64,000 bases of DNA from Dickeya oryzae (GCF_009372235.1 NZ_ML762924.1:1-64000); one strand, 5' to 3'. Counted from the stretch's first letter, positions 11,453-25,505 are shown. Numbers and translations: made by a program. The notes: generated from the letters alone by a model not told the origin.

Positions 11453-11572
11453 TACCTCATCCTGATATCCCTCTTGTCGCGTATCTTCCCTGAACGGGCA
11501 GCCGTTTTGGTCGTTGATTCATTCAGCAATAATCAGTAAAACGCTTCAGATAGCCCTTTACGGAGCAGCATC

Positions 11573-12037
11573 ATGGCAGCAGACACCTACTCGATGGACG
11601 AACTTGATCGCGGCATCCTCAACGCCCTGATGGATAACGCCCGCACACCCTATGCCGAACTGGCGAAACAGTTTTCGGTTAGCCCCGGCACTATCCATGT
11701 CAGGGTAGAAAAAATGAAACAGGCTGGCATCATCATGGGAACACGGCTGGACGTGAACCCTAAGCAGCTGGGCTACGACGTATGCTGTTTTATTGGCATC
11801 ATCCTGAAAAGCGCCAAGGACTATCCATCCGCGCTGGAGAAGCTCAACAACCTGGAAGAAGTGGTCGAGGCATATTACACCACCGGGCATTACAGCGTCT
11901 TCATTAAGGTCATGTGCCGCTCTATCGACGCCTTGCAACATGTACTTATCAACAAGATTCAGACAATTGATGAAATTCAATCCACTGAAACGCTGATCTC
12001 ATTGCAGAACCCCATTATGCGTACCATCGTGCCCTGA
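11573..12037 (+). CDS. asnC: Lrp/AsnC-family regulator AsnC
   Basis: 154 aa. Winged HTH at the N-terminus (LDRGILNALMDNARTPYAEL, then SVSPGTIHVRVEKMKQ) and a C-terminal RAM ligand-binding domain (GHYSVFIKVMCRSIDALQHV). In E. coli it senses asparagine and activates the divergent asnA gene. Here asnA is absent: only 120 bp separate viaA from asnC. The protein is well conserved, so it may regulate an asnA elsewhere, mioC, or itself. Confidence 0.93.
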   Translation: MAADTYSMDELDRGILNALMDNARTPYAELAKQFSVSPGTIHVRVEKMKQAGIIMGTRLDVNPKQLGYDVCCFIGIILKSAKDYPSALEKLNNLEEVVEAYYTTGHYSVFIKVMCRSIDALQHVLINKIQTIDEIQSTETLISLQNPIMRTIVP

Positions 12038-12058
12038 TACTTTTTTACTATCCCCCTA

Positions 12059-12067
12059 TTATCCACA
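12059..12067 (+). promoter_or_regulatory. DnaA box upstream of mioC
   Basis: TTATCCACA is a perfect consensus DnaA box in the asnC-mioC gap, 62 bp before the mioC start. E. coli has a DnaA box at the corresponding place through which DnaA represses transcription from mioC towards oriC. Confidence 0.8.
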
Positions 12068-12128
12068 GGTAGATCCCACCAAGATCACAGCGTACAATGT
12101 GCCGTCATTCAATCAGGCGGGATCACGC

Positions 12129-12572
12129 ATGTCAGACATTACCCTCATTAGCGGCAGCACACTGGGTAGCGCAGAGTACGTTACCGAGCACCTGGAATCA
12201 TTGCTGCAACAGGATAATTTCACTACCACGCTACTGCATGGCCCGGAATGGGATGAGGTGACGCCTGAAAATGTGTGGCTGGTGGTCACCTCCACTCACG
12301 GCGCTGGCGATCTACCCGATAACCTGCAACCTTTTTATGAAAAGCTGCAGGAAAAACGCCCTGATTTATCCGCTGTCCGTTACGGCGCAATCGGCATCGG
12401 TAGCAGCGAGTACGACACCTTCTGTGGTGCGATCGTAAAACTGGATCAGCTATTACAGGATCTCGGCGCGCATCGGATCGGCGATATGTTGAAGATCGAC
12501 ATTACCCAGCATGACATTCCGGAAGATCCGGCTGAGGTCTGGTTGGGATCATGGAAAATTTTACTCAAATAA
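12129..12572 (+). CDS. mioC: flavodoxin-like FMN protein MioC
   Basis: 147 aa flavodoxin-fold protein. The start MSDITLISGSTLGSAEYVTE holds the FMN phosphate-binding loop; STHGAGDLPDN and GIGSSEYDTFCGA are the other flavin-contacting loops. In E. coli it supports biotin synthase in vitro. The ATG at 12129 matches the E. coli start; an upstream ATG at 12099 would add ten unrelated residues. Its transcription runs directly into oriC. Confidence 0.94.
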   Translation: MSDITLISGSTLGSAEYVTEHLESLLQQDNFTTTLLHGPEWDEVTPENVWLVVTSTHGAGDLPDNLQPFYEKLQEKRPDLSAVRYGAIGIGSSEYDTFCGAIVKLDQLLQDLGAHRIGDMLKIDITQHDIPEDPAEVWLGSWKILLK

Positions 12573-12594
12573 AATTATTTTTTTCATTAGCCTC

Positions 12595-12861
12595 TGTGGA
12601 TAAATGGCTTGAAATGCCGGGTAAAACCCGTAGTTATCCAGATAATAACTGCAGATGCTTTTTTGAGCTGTGTATAATTACCCTTTCAGATCCCAGCTAA
12701 TACAGACTGGGATCACCGATCATTCACAGCTAATGATCGACAATAACCTATTGATCTTCTTTTTGGATCCCGGCTTATCCACAGCACATGGGGATCCTAA
12801 TAAGAGATCTAATAAAGAGATCTTTAAATAAAAAAGATCTTTCTTTAACTACCCGACGATC
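12595..12861. other. chromosomal replication origin oriC
   Basis: Between mioC and mnmG, oriented as in E. coli. DnaA boxes: TGTGGATAA at 12595-12603 (R4-like), TTATCCAGA at 12634-12642 (R3-like, one base off), TGTGTATAA at 12669-12677 (R2-like) and TTATCCACA at 12775-12783 (R1-like). Next come three AT-rich 13-mers with GATC ends at 12797-12809, 12810-12822 and 12827-12839, which form the duplex-unwinding element. Eleven GATC (Dam/SeqA) sites lie between 12689 and 12861. DnaA loading here would open the 13-mers and recruit DnaB. Confidence 0.95.
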
Positions 12862-12951
12862 CAACAGACTTGGTCGGCGGCACAAACTTAAGTAGAATCC
12901 CCCACCCCAGGGCAAGTAACGATCATTCGCAACCACGCGAGGTGTAGCACC

Positions 12952-14841
12952 ATGTTTTATCCGGATCCTTTTGACGTCATCGTGATCGGTGGCGGTCATG
13001 CGGGTACAGAAGCCGCGATGGCTTCTGCCCGAATGGGACGTCAAACCCTTTTACTGACACACAACATTGATACGCTGGGGCAAATGTCCTGTAACCCGGC
13101 GATCGGCGGTATTGGGAAAGGGCATCTGGTAAAAGAGATCGATGCGATGGGTGGCCTGATGGCACATGCGATCGATCGTGGTGGCATTCAGTTTAGGATA
13201 CTAAACTCCAGTAAAGGCCCGGCTGTGCGCGCCACACGCGCTCAGGCTGACCGGGTACTGTATCGTCAGGCTGTGCGTACCGCGCTGGAGAATCAGCCGA
13301 ACCTAACCCTGTTCCAACAGGCGGTTGAGGATCTGATTGTCGAAAATGATCAGGTCGTTGGTGCGGTAACCCAAATGGGGCTGAAATTCCGCGCTAAAGC
13401 GGTGGTGCTAACGGTGGGGACGTTTCTGGACGGCAAGATCCACATCGGGCTGGATAACTACAGCGGCGGGCGAGCAGGCGATCCGCCTTCGATCGCGCTG
13501 TCCCACCGTTTACGCGAACTTCCCTTGCGTGTAGGCCGTCTGAAAACCGGTACACCGCCGCGTATTGACGCCCGAACTATCGATTTTAGTGTACTGACCC
13601 CACAACATGGTGATGACCCCATGCCGGTGTTTTCCTTCCTGGGGAACGCCAGTGAGCATCCGGCACAGATGCCGTGTTACATCACCCATACCAATGAGCG
13701 TACTCATGACGTGATCCGTAACAATCTGGATCGCAGCCCGATGTATGCAGGGGTCATTGAAGGGATCGGTCCACGTTATTGCCCCTCGATTGAAGACAAA
13801 GTGATGCGGTTTGCCGATCGCAATGCACACCAGATTTTCCTGGAACCGGAAGGGCTAACCAGTAACGAAATTTACCCGAACGGTATCTCAACCAGTTTGC
13901 CGTTCGACGTGCAGTGGCAGATCGTTCGTTCGATGGATGGTATGCAAAATGCACGTATCGTCCGCCCCGGTTATGCCATTGAGTATGACTATTTCGACCC
14001 GCGTGATTTAAAACCCACGCTGGAAAGTAAGTTTATCCACAATCTGTTTTTTGCAGGTCAGATCAACGGTACTACCGGCTATGAAGAGGCGGCGGCCCAA
14101 GGGATGCTGGCAGGGCTAAACGCGGCTCGTCTGGCGTTTGATCAGGAAGGTTGGACGCCGCGCCGTGATCAAGCTTACATCGGCGTACTGGTGGATGATC
14201 TGTGCACGTTGGGAACGAAAGAGCCTTACCGCATGTTTACCTCTCGCGCTGAATACCGCCTGATGCTGCGTGAGGATAATGCTGACCTGCGTTTGACGGC
14301 CATTGGCCGCGAATTGGGGATGGTCGATGATGAACGTTGGGCGCGTTTTAATGAGAAACTGGAAAATATCGAAAAAGAACGCCAGCGTCTGCGCGATATT
14401 CTGGTTCACCCGAACACGGAAGGCGTAGAGCAGATCAACCGCCTGTTAAAATCACCCTTATCGCGTGAAGCCAACGGTGAAGATCTGCTACGACGCCCTG
14501 AAATGGATTATGCCCAACTGACAGCGCTGCCGATGTTTGCCCCTGCTTTGCCTGATGTTCAGGCGACTGAGCAGGTGGAAATTCAGGTCAAATACGAAGG
14601 GTACATTGCTCGTCAGCAGGATGAGATCGAAAAGCAACTGCGTAACGAGAACACATTGCTGCCTGCGGATCTGGACTATCGTCAGGTCAGTGGCTTGTCG
14701 AACGAAGTGATCGCTAAACTCAACGATCACAAACCGGGGTCGATTGGCCAGGCATCGCGTATTTCAGGCATCACTCCTGCCGCTATCTCAATTCTGCTGG
14801 TCTGGCTGAAAAAACAAGGTATGCTGCGCCGCAGCGCCTGA
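12952..14841 (+). CDS. mnmG: tRNA uridine 5-carboxymethylaminomethyl modification enzyme MnmG
   Basis: 629 aa, the E. coli length. FAD-binding dinucleotide fold at the N-terminus ([22 protein letters not shown]), the family signature [11 protein letters not shown] near residue 275 and [14 protein letters not shown] near 370. With MnmE (encoded at 58115-59479) it installs the cmnm5 group on U34 of several tRNAs. The gene lies just right of oriC, and its transcription in E. coli influences origin opening. Confidence 0.97.
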   Translation: MFYPDPFDVIVIGGGHAGTEAAMASARMGRQTLLLTHNIDTLGQMSCNPAIGGIGKGHLVKEIDAMGGLMAHAIDRGGIQFRILNSSKGPAVRATRAQADRVLYRQAVRTALENQPNLTLFQQAVEDLIVENDQVVGAVTQMGLKFRAKAVVLTVGTFLDGKIHIGLDNYSGGRAGDPPSIALSHRLRELPLRVGRLKTGTPPRIDARTIDFSVLTPQHGDDPMPVFSFLGNASEHPAQMPCYITHTNERTHDVIRNNLDRSPMYAGVIEGIGPRYCPSIEDKVMRFADRNAHQIFLEPEGLTSNEIYPNGISTSLPFDVQWQIVRSMDGMQNARIVRPGYAIEYDYFDPRDLKPTLESKFIHNLFFAGQINGTTGYEEAAAQGMLAGLNAARLAFDQEGWTPRRDQAYIGVLVDDLCTLGTKEPYRMFTSRAEYRLMLREDNADLRLTAIGRELGMVDDERWARFNEKLENIEKERQRLRDILVHPNTEGVEQINRLLKSPLSREANGEDLLRRPEMDYAQLTALPMFAPALPDVQATEQVEIQVKYEGYIARQQDEIEKQLRNENTLLPADLDYRQVSGLSNEVIAKLNDHKPGSIGQASRISGITPAAISILLVWLKKQGMLRRSA

Positions 14842-14866
14842 CAAAGACCGCTCGCTTATGTTGACG

Positions 14867-14889
14867 CATGGCCGCTTATCGCGGCCATG
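14867..14889 (+). other. mnmG-rsmG intercistronic hairpin
   Basis: CATGGCCGC (14867-14875) and GCGGCCATG (14881-14889) form a perfect 9-bp stem with a 5-nt loop. No U-run follows, so it is more likely an RNA processing or stability element inside the mnmG-rsmG transcript than a terminator. Confidence 0.55.
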
Positions 14890-14917
14890 TTGCCTTAACC
14901 GACAACAGGATTTACTC

Positions 14918-15538
14918 GTGCTAGAGAAACTCAACAGCCTGCTGCAGCGTGCTGGAATGGCGCTGACCGATCAGCAAAAAAACCAGTTGCTTCAGTATGT
15001 AGCGTTACTCCAAAAATGGAACAAAGCCTATAACCTGACATCGGTTCGTGAGCCTGAACAGATGTTGGTTCGGCATATCATGGACAGTCTGGTGGTGGAA
15101 CCACACCTGTGCGGAAATCGTTTTATCGATGTGGGTACCGGCCCGGGGTTGCCAGGCGTACCGCTGGCGATTGCTCGCCCTGATGCGCATTTTGTCCTGC
15201 TGGATAGTCTGGGAAAACGCGTGCGTTTTTTGCGTCAGGTGCAGCATGAGCTGGGTCTGAACAATATTGAGCCGGTACAGAGCCGGGTCGAGGATTTTCC
15301 TGCCGAACCCGCGTTTGATGGTGTGATTAGTCGAGCCTTTGCGTCATTGCAAGACATGGTCAACTGGTGCCATCACCTGCCATCCCGTCCACAGGGCCGC
15401 TTTTATGCCCTCAAAGGCACGGTGCCGCATGACGAAATGGGATTACTGCCACAAGGTGTCACGGTTGATAAGGTCGTTCCTCTGTCGGTTCCTGAGCTTG
15501 ACGGGGAGCGGCATCTGGTGGTGCTAAAGCCCAATTAA
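14918..15538 (+). CDS. rsmG: 16S rRNA (guanine527-N7)-methyltransferase RsmG
   Basis: 206 aa (E. coli 207). SAM-binding motif [17 protein letters not shown] around residue 68 and the RsmG motif [15 protein letters not shown]. It methylates G527 of 16S rRNA, a site linked to streptomycin sensitivity. The start is a GTG at 14918 with AGGAT eight bases upstream; an ATG at 14858 in the same frame would place the hairpin at 14867-14889 inside the gene and has no family support. Confidence 0.94.
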   Translation: MLEKLNSLLQRAGMALTDQQKNQLLQYVALLQKWNKAYNLTSVREPEQMLVRHIMDSLVVEPHLCGNRFIDVGTGPGLPGVPLAIARPDAHFVLLDSLGKRVRFLRQVQHELGLNNIEPVQSRVEDFPAEPAFDGVISRAFASLQDMVNWCHHLPSRPQGRFYALKGTVPHDEMGLLPQGVTVDKVVPLSVPELDGERHLVVLKPN

Positions 15539-16158
15539 TTTTGTCATTTATCAAAAAAATCATGAATAGTTGTAAACTTTTCATACTGATAGCTCAAAGT
15601 GTAATAATGACTTTTATCACTTTTTCGTTCACCGTAATTTTACAACTCGGTGGTATAACCTCTCCGGTTGAGGGAATGAAAGAGGCTTATCAGCAAACTA
15701 TTTGTATGATTCGGTAAGGGGATTGATGGCCCACTGTGTTAAAAACATGAGAAAAAAATATCCAGATTGTCAATAGATGGTTTTGTGGCAGTATTCGTGT
15801 GATTTTGTGGGTGCTTGGTTTTTAAGGTATTGAGATTAATAAATATATCTGGTTTTTTTTACTTAGAGCAAAAAAAAATCAATTTAGATGTAAAAGCCTT
15901 AGTTTAATTTTATGTGAGAAATATCACATATTGCTGACGTCAGATGCTTTGGGTTTCTCTAATCAACTTTGGGGATAGTTAGTGAAAATAAGGCTTCGGA
16001 AATAAATTTAAATAATCGTTCACCTTTTTGCTACTTATCGATTGAATTCGCATGGATGACCCGTATAATTTGCTCGTTTTTCGCTGCTTGACTCGGTACT
16101 GCAAAGGCAGTTTTATACGGTCATTCAGCATACCTCTGAAAAGGTACGGAGAATCATC
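15539..16158. other. AT-rich intergenic region upstream of the atp operon
   Basis: 620 bp with no credible ORF. It should hold the rsmG 3' end and the atp promoters. It contains a perfect CRP palindrome (listed separately) and several A and T tracts, for example around 15850-15890. I could not assign a promoter with confidence. Confidence 0.6.
15913..15928. promoter_or_regulatory. consensus CRP binding site
   Basis: TGTGA-GAAATA-TCACA has both conserved half-sites with the exact 6-bp spacing of the CRP consensus. It lies 231 bp upstream of atpI, the nearest downstream gene. CRP-cAMP control of the atp operon is not established in E. coli; the role here is inference. Confidence 0.6.
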
Positions 16159-17356
<1,198 letters not shown>

Positions 17357-17387
17357 TTTTTCACAACACTACAAACGTTTTAACTGA

Positions 17388-18180
<793 letters not shown>

Positions 18181-18194
18181 GGAGGGAGGGGCTG

Positions 18195-18728
18195 ATGTCT
18201 GAATTTGTCACGGTAGCTCGCCCCTACGCCAAAGCAGCTTTTGACTTTGCCGTTGAACACCAGGCGCTTGATCGCTGGCAGCAGATGCTGGCGTTCGCTG
18301 CCGAAGTTGCGCGTAATGAACATATTGCCGGCATGCTGGCTGGAGCTATCGCTCCCCAGACCATGGCGCAGACATTCATTACCGTGTGTGGTGAACAACT
18401 GGATGAAGCGGGCCAGAACCTGATCCGGGTGATGGCTGAAAACGGACGTTTGCCAGTGCTGCCTGAGGTACTGGAACAGTTTGTTCAATTGCGTGCGGAG
18501 CTGGAATCGACCGTGGATGTCGAGGTTATTTCCGCCGCCACGTTGAGCGAGCAGCAGTTGTCAGGGATAACTGCTGCAATGGAACAACGTCTGTCACGTA
18601 AAGTGAAGCTGAATTGCAAAATTGATAAGTCTGTTATGGCCGGCGTGGTAATTCGCGCGGGCGATATGGTGATAGACGGCAGTATTCGCGGTCGTCTGGA
18701 ACGTCTGGCAGACGTCTTGCAGTCTTAA
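18195..18728 (+). CDS. atpH: F0F1 ATP synthase subunit delta
   Basis: 177 aa. N-terminal helical bundle ([15 protein letters not shown]) binds the alpha subunit tip and the C-terminal part ([21 protein letters not shown]) binds the b dimer, linking F1 to the stator. Begins 14 nt after atpF, behind GGAGGGAGGGG. Confidence 0.97.
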   Translation: MSEFVTVARPYAKAAFDFAVEHQALDRWQQMLAFAAEVARNEHIAGMLAGAIAPQTMAQTFITVCGEQLDEAGQNLIRVMAENGRLPVLPEVLEQFVQLRAELESTVDVEVISAATLSEQQLSGITAAMEQRLSRKVKLNCKIDKSVMAGVVIRAGDMVIDGSIRGRLERLADVLQS

Positions 18729-18740
18729 GGGGACTGGAGC

Positions 18741-20282
18741 ATGCAACTGAATTCCACCGAAATCAGTGAACTGATCAAGCAGCGGATTGCTCAGTTCAAC
18801 GTTGTGAGCGAAGCTCATAACGAAGGTACGATTGTTTCCGTTAGTGACGGGATCATTCGCGTACACGGTCTGGCTGACGTGATGCAGGGTGAAATGATTT
18901 CCCTGCCGGGCAACCGTTACGCGATCGCACTGAACCTGGAGCGCGACTCCGTTGGTGCGGTAGTTATGGGTCCGTACGCGGATCTGGCTGAAGGCATGAA
19001 GGTTAAATGCACCGGCCGTATTCTGGAAGTACCGGTTGGCCGTGGCCTGTTAGGCCGTGTGGTCAACACGCTGGGTGCACCCATCGACGGTAAAGGTCCG
19101 CTGGAACATGATGGCTTCTCTGCCGTAGAAACCATTGCGCCGGGTGTTATCGATCGCCAGTCCGTTGATCAGCCGGTTCAGACCGGTTACAAGTCTGTGG
19201 ACGCCATGATTCCAATCGGTCGTGGTCAGCGTGAGCTTATCATCGGCGACCGTCAGACCGGTAAAACCGCGCTGGCGATTGATGCCATCATCAACCAGCG
19301 TGATTCCGGCATCAAATGTATTTATGTCGCTATCGGCCAGAAAGCGTCCACCATTGCTAACGTGGTGCGTAAACTGGAAGAACACGGTGCGTTGGCCAAC
19401 ACTATTGTTGTAGTGGCAACGGCGTCTGAATCTGCTGCGTTGCAATACCTGGCACCGTATGCCGGTTGCGCCATGGGCGAATACTTCCGTGACCGCGGTG
19501 AAGATGCGCTGATCATTTATGATGACCTGTCTAAACAGGCTGTCGCTTATCGTCAGATTTCCCTGTTGCTTCGTCGTCCGCCTGGTCGTGAAGCGTATCC
19601 GGGTGACGTATTCTATCTGCACTCCCGTCTGCTGGAGCGTGCTGCGCGTGTTAACGCCGAGTACGTGGAAGCCTTCACTAAAGGTGAAGTGAAAGGACAA
19701 ACCGGTTCTTTGACTGCTCTGCCGATCATCGAAACGCAGGCTGGCGACGTATCCGCGTTCGTTCCGACCAACGTTATCTCGATTACCGATGGTCAGATCT
19801 TCCTGGAATCCAACCTGTTCAACTCTGGTATTCGTCCGGCGGTTAACCCAGGGATTTCCGTATCCCGTGTGGGTGGTGCTGCACAGACCAAGATCATGAA
19901 GAAACTGTCCGGTGGTATTCGTACCGCGCTGGCACAGTACCGCGAGCTGGCGGCGTTCTCCCAGTTTGCCTCTGATCTGGACGATGCAACCCGTAAACAG
20001 CTGAGCCACGGTCAGAAAGTGACCGAGTTGCTGAAACAGAAACAGTATGCGCCGATGTCTGTTGCGCAGCAGTCTCTGGTGCTGTTCGCGGCAGAACGTG
20101 GTTATCTGGAAGACGTTGAACTGGCGAAAGTCGGCAGCTTCGAAGCCGCACTGCTGGCTTACGCCAGCCGTGAGCACGGCGAGCTTCTGCAGCAGATCGA
20201 CCAGACTGGTGCTTATAACGATGAGATCGAGGGTAAATTCAAAGGCATCCTCGATACCTTTAAGGCAACCCAGTCCTGGTAA
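18741..20282 (+). CDS. atpA: F0F1 ATP synthase subunit alpha
   Basis: 513 aa, the E. coli length. Walker [11 protein letters not shown] near residue 170 and the alpha/beta signature [17 protein letters not shown] near 365. Binds non-catalytic nucleotides in the F1 hexamer. The large antisense reading frame through it is a shadow, not a gene. Confidence 0.98.
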   Translation: MQLNSTEISELIKQRIAQFNVVSEAHNEGTIVSVSDGIIRVHGLADVMQGEMISLPGNRYAIALNLERDSVGAVVMGPYADLAEGMKVKCTGRILEVPVGRGLLGRVVNTLGAPIDGKGPLEHDGFSAVETIAPGVIDRQSVDQPVQTGYKSVDAMIPIGRGQRELIIGDRQTGKTALAIDAIINQRDSGIKCIYVAIGQKASTIANVVRKLEEHGALANTIVVVATASESAALQYLAPYAGCAMGEYFRDRGEDALIIYDDLSKQAVAYRQISLLLRRPPGREAYPGDVFYLHSRLLERAARVNAEYVEAFTKGEVKGQTGSLTALPIIETQAGDVSAFVPTNVISITDGQIFLESNLFNSGIRPAVNPGISVSRVGGAAQTKIMKKLSGGIRTALAQYRELAAFSQFASDLDDATRKQLSHGQKVTELLKQKQYAPMSVAQQSLVLFAAERGYLEDVELAKVGSFEAALLAYASREHGELLQQIDQTGAYNDEIEGKFKGILDTFKATQSW

Positions 20283-20335
20283 CGCCCCGTGGCCTGCCTT
20301 AACGGCAGGCCGCTAGGCATTGAGGAGAAGCTAAG

Positions 20336-21199
20336 ATGGCCGGCGCAAAAGAGATACGTAGTAAGATCGGAAGCGTCCAGAACACGCAGAAGATCACCAA
20401 AGCGATGGAAATGGTCGCCGCTTCCAAAATGCGTAAATCGCAGGATCGTATGGCGGCCAGCCGTCCTTATGCGGAAACCATACGCAAAGTGATTGGTCAC
20501 CTTGCGTTAGGGAATCTGGAATATAAACACCCGTACCTGGAAGAGCGTGACGTTAAGCGTGTCGGGTATCTGGTGGTGTCTACCGACCGTGGCCTGTGCG
20601 GCGGCCTGAACATTAACCTGTTCAAGAAGCTGCTGGGTGATATGAAAGCCTGGAACGAAAAAGGCGCCGAGGTTGATCTGGCGATGATTGGTTCTAAAGG
20701 TGTTTCTTTCTTCGGTTCTGTAGGCGCAAACATTGTTGCTCAGGTTACCGGCATGGGGGATAACCCTTCGCTATCCGAATTGATCGGGCCGGTGAAAGTC
20801 ATGCTGCAGGCCTACGACGAAGGTCGTCTGGACAAACTGTACGTGGTGAGCAACAAGTTCATCAATACCATGTCTCAGGTTCCACAAGTTGTTCAGCTGC
20901 TGCCATTGCCCCCGGCAGAAGAAGGCGAGCTGACGAAGAAATCCTGGGATTACCTGTATGAACCCGATCCTAAGTCGCTACTGGATACCCTGTTGCGCCG
21001 CTATGTGGAGTCTCAGGTTTATCAGGGCGTCGTAGAAAACCTGGCCAGTGAACAGGCCGCGCGAATGGTAGCGATGAAAGCCGCAACAGATAACGGCGGC
21101 AACCTGATCAAAGAGCTGCAGTTGGTTTACAACAAGGCTCGTCAGGCAAGCATCACTCAGGAACTCACCGAAATCGTATCGGGAGCCTCCGCGGTTTAA
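20336..21199 (+). CDS. atpG: F0F1 ATP synthase subunit gamma
   Basis: 287 aa. Starts [23 protein letters not shown] after Met, the conserved N-terminal helix of the rotor shaft, and ends [20 protein letters not shown], the paired C-terminal helix bearing the family signature. Transmits rotation from the c-ring to the catalytic sites. Confidence 0.98.
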   Translation: MAGAKEIRSKIGSVQNTQKITKAMEMVAASKMRKSQDRMAASRPYAETIRKVIGHLALGNLEYKHPYLEERDVKRVGYLVVSTDRGLCGGLNINLFKKLLGDMKAWNEKGAEVDLAMIGSKGVSFFGSVGANIVAQVTGMGDNPSLSELIGPVKVMLQAYDEGRLDKLYVVSNKFINTMSQVPQVVQLLPLPPAEEGELTKKSWDYLYEPDPKSLLDTLLRRYVESQVYQGVVENLASEQAARMVAMKAATDNGGNLIKELQLVYNKARQASITQELTEIVSGASAV

Positions 21200-22630
<1,431 letters not shown>

Positions 22631-22650
22631 CGCCTTGATAGGAGGGTGAT

Positions 22651-23073
22651 ATGGCTGCTATGACTTACCATCTGGATGTCGTTAGTGCGGAACAGGCAAT
22701 GTTTTCCGGTCTGGTGCAGAAGATCCAGGTGACCGGTAGCGAAGGCGAACTGGGAATCTATCCTGGCCACGCCCCCCTGCTCACGGCCATTAAGCCTGGT
22801 ATGGTGCGCATTGTTAAACAGCACGGCGAAGAAGAGTATATCTACCTGTCCGGTGGTATCCTTGAGGTACAACCGAATATGGTGACCGTGCTGTCCGATA
22901 CCGCCATTCGTGGGCAGGATCTTGATGAAGCGCGTGCGCTGGAAGCGAAACGCAGAGCCGAAGAGCATATTCGCAATTCACACGGTGATGTGGATTATGC
23001 TCAAGCCTCTGCTGATTTGGCAAAAGCCATCGCCAAACTGCGCGTCATTGAGCTGACCAAAAAAGCGATGTAA
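22651..23073 (+). CDS. atpC: F0F1 ATP synthase subunit epsilon
   Basis: 140 aa (E. coli 139). N-terminal beta sandwich with [22 protein letters not shown] and a C-terminal helical hairpin that inhibits ATP hydrolysis. Last gene of the atp operon; followed by a strong intrinsic terminator. Confidence 0.97.
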   Translation: MAAMTYHLDVVSAEQAMFSGLVQKIQVTGSEGELGIYPGHAPLLTAIKPGMVRIVKQHGEEEYIYLSGGILEVQPNMVTVLSDTAIRGQDLDEARALEAKRRAEEHIRNSHGDVDYAQASADLAKAIAKLRVIELTKKAM

Positions 23074-23103
23074 CAGATGCTGATGTAACTATCATGCAGA
23101 TGT

Positions 23104-23127
23104 AAAAAAGCCAGCTGATTCAAGCTG
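23104..23127 (+). terminator. intrinsic terminator of the atp operon
   Basis: AGCCAGCT and AGCTGGCT pair around a GATTCA loop, flanked by A6 upstream and T7 downstream, which makes it bidirectional. It ends atp on the plus strand and could also stop readthrough from pelX on the minus strand. Confidence 0.92.
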
Positions 23128-23202
23128 GCTTTTTTTATGGTTGGAAAAAAGACGGAAAGACGGATGGGAAGGCCCCGCCTCTCTGTTTTCACCCGTTCGG
23201 CG

Positions 23203-25407
23203 TTATTTCTTTTTCAGAAAATCACCCAACTGCAAATTGCCTTTTTCATCACGGCTGAATACCGCCGGTATCGCGACAGATTTATAATTCGCCGTCGTGA
23301 TCTCTTTTCCTTCGCTGTTGAGCGAATGGTTATTTTTGATGAAATAGTTGCTGGCATCTACCCTGCCGACGACGGCGTCATCATATTTGCCTGGGCGGGT
23401 GCGCAGTGAGATATTGTTTTTGAAAATACCTTGTTTTTCCGGGCCATAGTAAGGGCTTGGCCGGAAGATAAAGTTAAAGCGCACGTTATCCAGCGCGATA
23501 TTGTTGGTGACCTGTAGTGCGCCGGGGTTGAAGTTGTCGCTAAACCCGTCCATGTGGTTACCGATAGCTATGCTATTTTTCACCTGATGCGCGACAGGCT
23601 GGCCTTCACCACCCAGCTTGAAGCCATTGCTGGTATTGTTGAGCGAGACGGAGTTCTCGATCAACACCGCGCCATTCGGGCCATCCTCAATTTTGTTGAA
23701 CAGGTCGAAACCGTCATCAACGTTATCATGGGAGAAGGCACCGCGAATGACGTTACCCTCGCCAACCCGCATTTTTATTGCGAAACCATCGGCGTCTTTT
23801 TTACTCGGGTCCTGATTACTGTGGGATTCTGAATTCAGGATCAGGTTATAACTGGCCCATAACGGACGACCCACGTTATCGCTGGATGAAACCTGAATAC
23901 CGGTATTATCGCAGTGGTGTGCCAGTACCCGTTCAATCTGGTTGTGGCTGCCTTCAATGCGGAAACTCTTCCCGGTGATTTCGATCCCTTTGATTTTCCA
24001 GTAGCTGGCGTTGAGTTGCAGGCCGTGGAAAACCGCTTTTTTGTCTGCCGGCATCAGCGTTTTAATGCCTCTGGCGTTACCGCTGGCACTGACCGGGATA
24101 ACGGTCGCGCTGTAATCGCCATCCATCAGCCATACTGTGCCGCCAGCAGGTAACGCATTAATGGCTGTTTTAATATCCAATGGTGCGTTTTTGCTGCCGT
24201 TGTTGCCAGCGTTACCTTCCGGGGAGACATACAGATTTTTGGCGTCGGCCAGCGTGATTTTTTCTACACTGAACGAGGTGTCTTTTGCGGTTTTGTCTTC
24301 ACCTTCTTCAGGAATGTAGACCAGTTTGAACTCTGATTTTGGCTGCGTCAGCCTGGTTGTCAGAGAAAAATAATCTCCGGCGCGAACATGTTGCGGTTTA
24401 CCCAACGATTTGCCGCTTTGGAATACTTCAATCGTTCCGTTGTAATTCACCCGCGCCTGTACCGGATAGGTATCACCGGTAGAAAGCGAGGAAGAAGCAA
24501 CCTGCAACAACGGTGCCGTGGTTTCAGCTTTGAATGGCGCGGAAGGTATCGTGTTGGCTGGACTGGTGGTCAGACTGGCGTTACTGATGGTTATTTTCGC
24601 ATTACGGGAGGCGAAGAATCCCACATAGTAGTGGCTTTTGTCTTGTTGAGTAACGAGATCCGCCCCTTTTATGGTTTTACTGACCCACTGGTCGCTGCCT
24701 TTGGGTGCATAAGCGGTGATGAAGCCATCGTTGGTGCGTTCCAGTTTCAGACGAAATGTTGAGGTCTGCTCCAGGTTAATTTTTTCCTGATAACTGGTAC
24801 GGGTAATTTCTGCGTTGGTATTACCCCAGGGTTGTGTCACGCCATCGCGGCTAATGAGCTGCATTTTCACATCGGTTTTCGATTTTTTGTCCTGCGTCAT
24901 GATGGCGTTCATCACCATGTTCGACGCCGCTGGAAACTCTTCATACCCTTCTTTCAATGGTTCCTGCCGGGGGACGCCAAGGATATCGCGAACTAACAGA
25001 CCGGCCCCTTCCTGGGCATTGGGTTTGGCGTCGTTTTCCGGCCCGAACTGATCGACGGTGACGTCAGATTGCAATGTGAAATTCACATTGGCAGGCAATT
25101 GGGTATAGAAAAAGGTCAGGCCGTCATGGGTGTTGGCGATTTTTCCTCCCCGACTTTCGATAGTAACCGGAGAAGCCAGACTGGCTTTATCATTAACAGT
25201 CAGCTTTTTACCGTTGATAATAACGTCGTTAACGCCGACTTTTCCCGGCAATACGTTGGTGGCGAAGTTCACATCGGTAGACTGACCAAACGCGATGCTG
25301 TGCCACACTGGTGCGGTATCCTGAGTGGTGGCAAAGGCGGTGTGGGAACCCAGAAGCAAAAGCGAATTAAGGGCGACAGAGAGTAACCCCGAAGTAGCGT
25401 ATTTCAT
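23203..25407 (-). CDS. pelX: family 9 exopolygalacturonate (pectate) lyase, PelX type
   Basis: 734 aa with a signal peptide (cleavage near SHTAFA-TT, residue 26). The first 390 residues are beta-rich accessory domains; from about 393 (LYVSPEGNAGNNGSK) runs the PL9 right-handed beta helix. By comparison with Dickeya Pel9A, the calcium-binding Asp residues D540 (DADGFA), D564, D565 and D568 (NVDDGFDLF) and the catalytic base K597 (SNGFKLGG) are all present. It cleaves polygalacturonate by beta-elimination, most likely exo-acting in the periplasm as described for PelX. Size matches PelX rather than the about 425-residue PelL. Regulated by KdgR-like operators upstream. Confidence 0.9.
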   Translation of the reverse strand: MKYATSGLLSVALNSLLLLGSHTAFATTQDTAPVWHSIAFGQSTDVNFATNVLPGKVGVNDVIINGKKLTVNDKASLASPVTIESRGGKIANTHDGLTFFYTQLPANVNFTLQSDVTVDQFGPENDAKPNAQEGAGLLVRDILGVPRQEPLKEGYEEFPAASNMVMNAIMTQDKKSKTDVKMQLISRDGVTQPWGNTNAEITRTSYQEKINLEQTSTFRLKLERTNDGFITAYAPKGSDQWVSKTIKGADLVTQQDKSHYYVGFFASRNAKITISNASLTTSPANTIPSAPFKAETTAPLLQVASSSLSTGDTYPVQARVNYNGTIEVFQSGKSLGKPQHVRAGDYFSLTTRLTQPKSEFKLVYIPEEGEDKTAKDTSFSVEKITLADAKNLYVSPEGNAGNNGSKNAPLDIKTAINALPAGGTVWLMDGDYSATVIPVSASGNARGIKTLMPADKKAVFHGLQLNASYWKIKGIEITGKSFRIEGSHNQIERVLAHHCDNTGIQVSSSDNVGRPLWASYNLILNSESHSNQDPSKKDADGFAIKMRVGEGNVIRGAFSHDNVDDGFDLFNKIEDGPNGAVLIENSVSLNNTSNGFKLGGEGQPVAHQVKNSIAIGNHMDGFSDNFNPGALQVTNNIALDNVRFNFIFRPSPYYGPEKQGIFKNNISLRTRPGKYDDAVVGRVDASNYFIKNNHSLNSEGKEITTANYKSVAIPAVFSRDEKGNLQLGDFLKKK

Positions 25408-25450
25408 ATTTTCCCCATCATTATTTGTTTTGAGCGGCGCATTATCTCAA

Positions 25451-25472
25451 AAAATGAAACGTCGTTTCTTTT
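25451..25472. promoter_or_regulatory. KdgR-like operator 1 of pelX
   Basis: An AATGAAAC half-site and a GTTTC half-site (25456-25460 and 25464-25468) with 3-bp spacing, 46 bp from the pelX start, fit the KdgR consensus AATRAAAYRNYRTTTYATT. KdgR is the IclR-type repressor of pectinolysis in soft-rot bacteria, released by 2-keto-3-deoxygluconate. Confidence 0.75.
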
Positions 25473-25505
25473 GTTGCCTCACAAACTGAGTGATGAAATT
25501 CACTT

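Noticed and set aside
19050-20177. A 375-codon minus-strand frame inside atpA
   Set aside because: Shadow of atpA; the length reflects codon bias of the sense strand.
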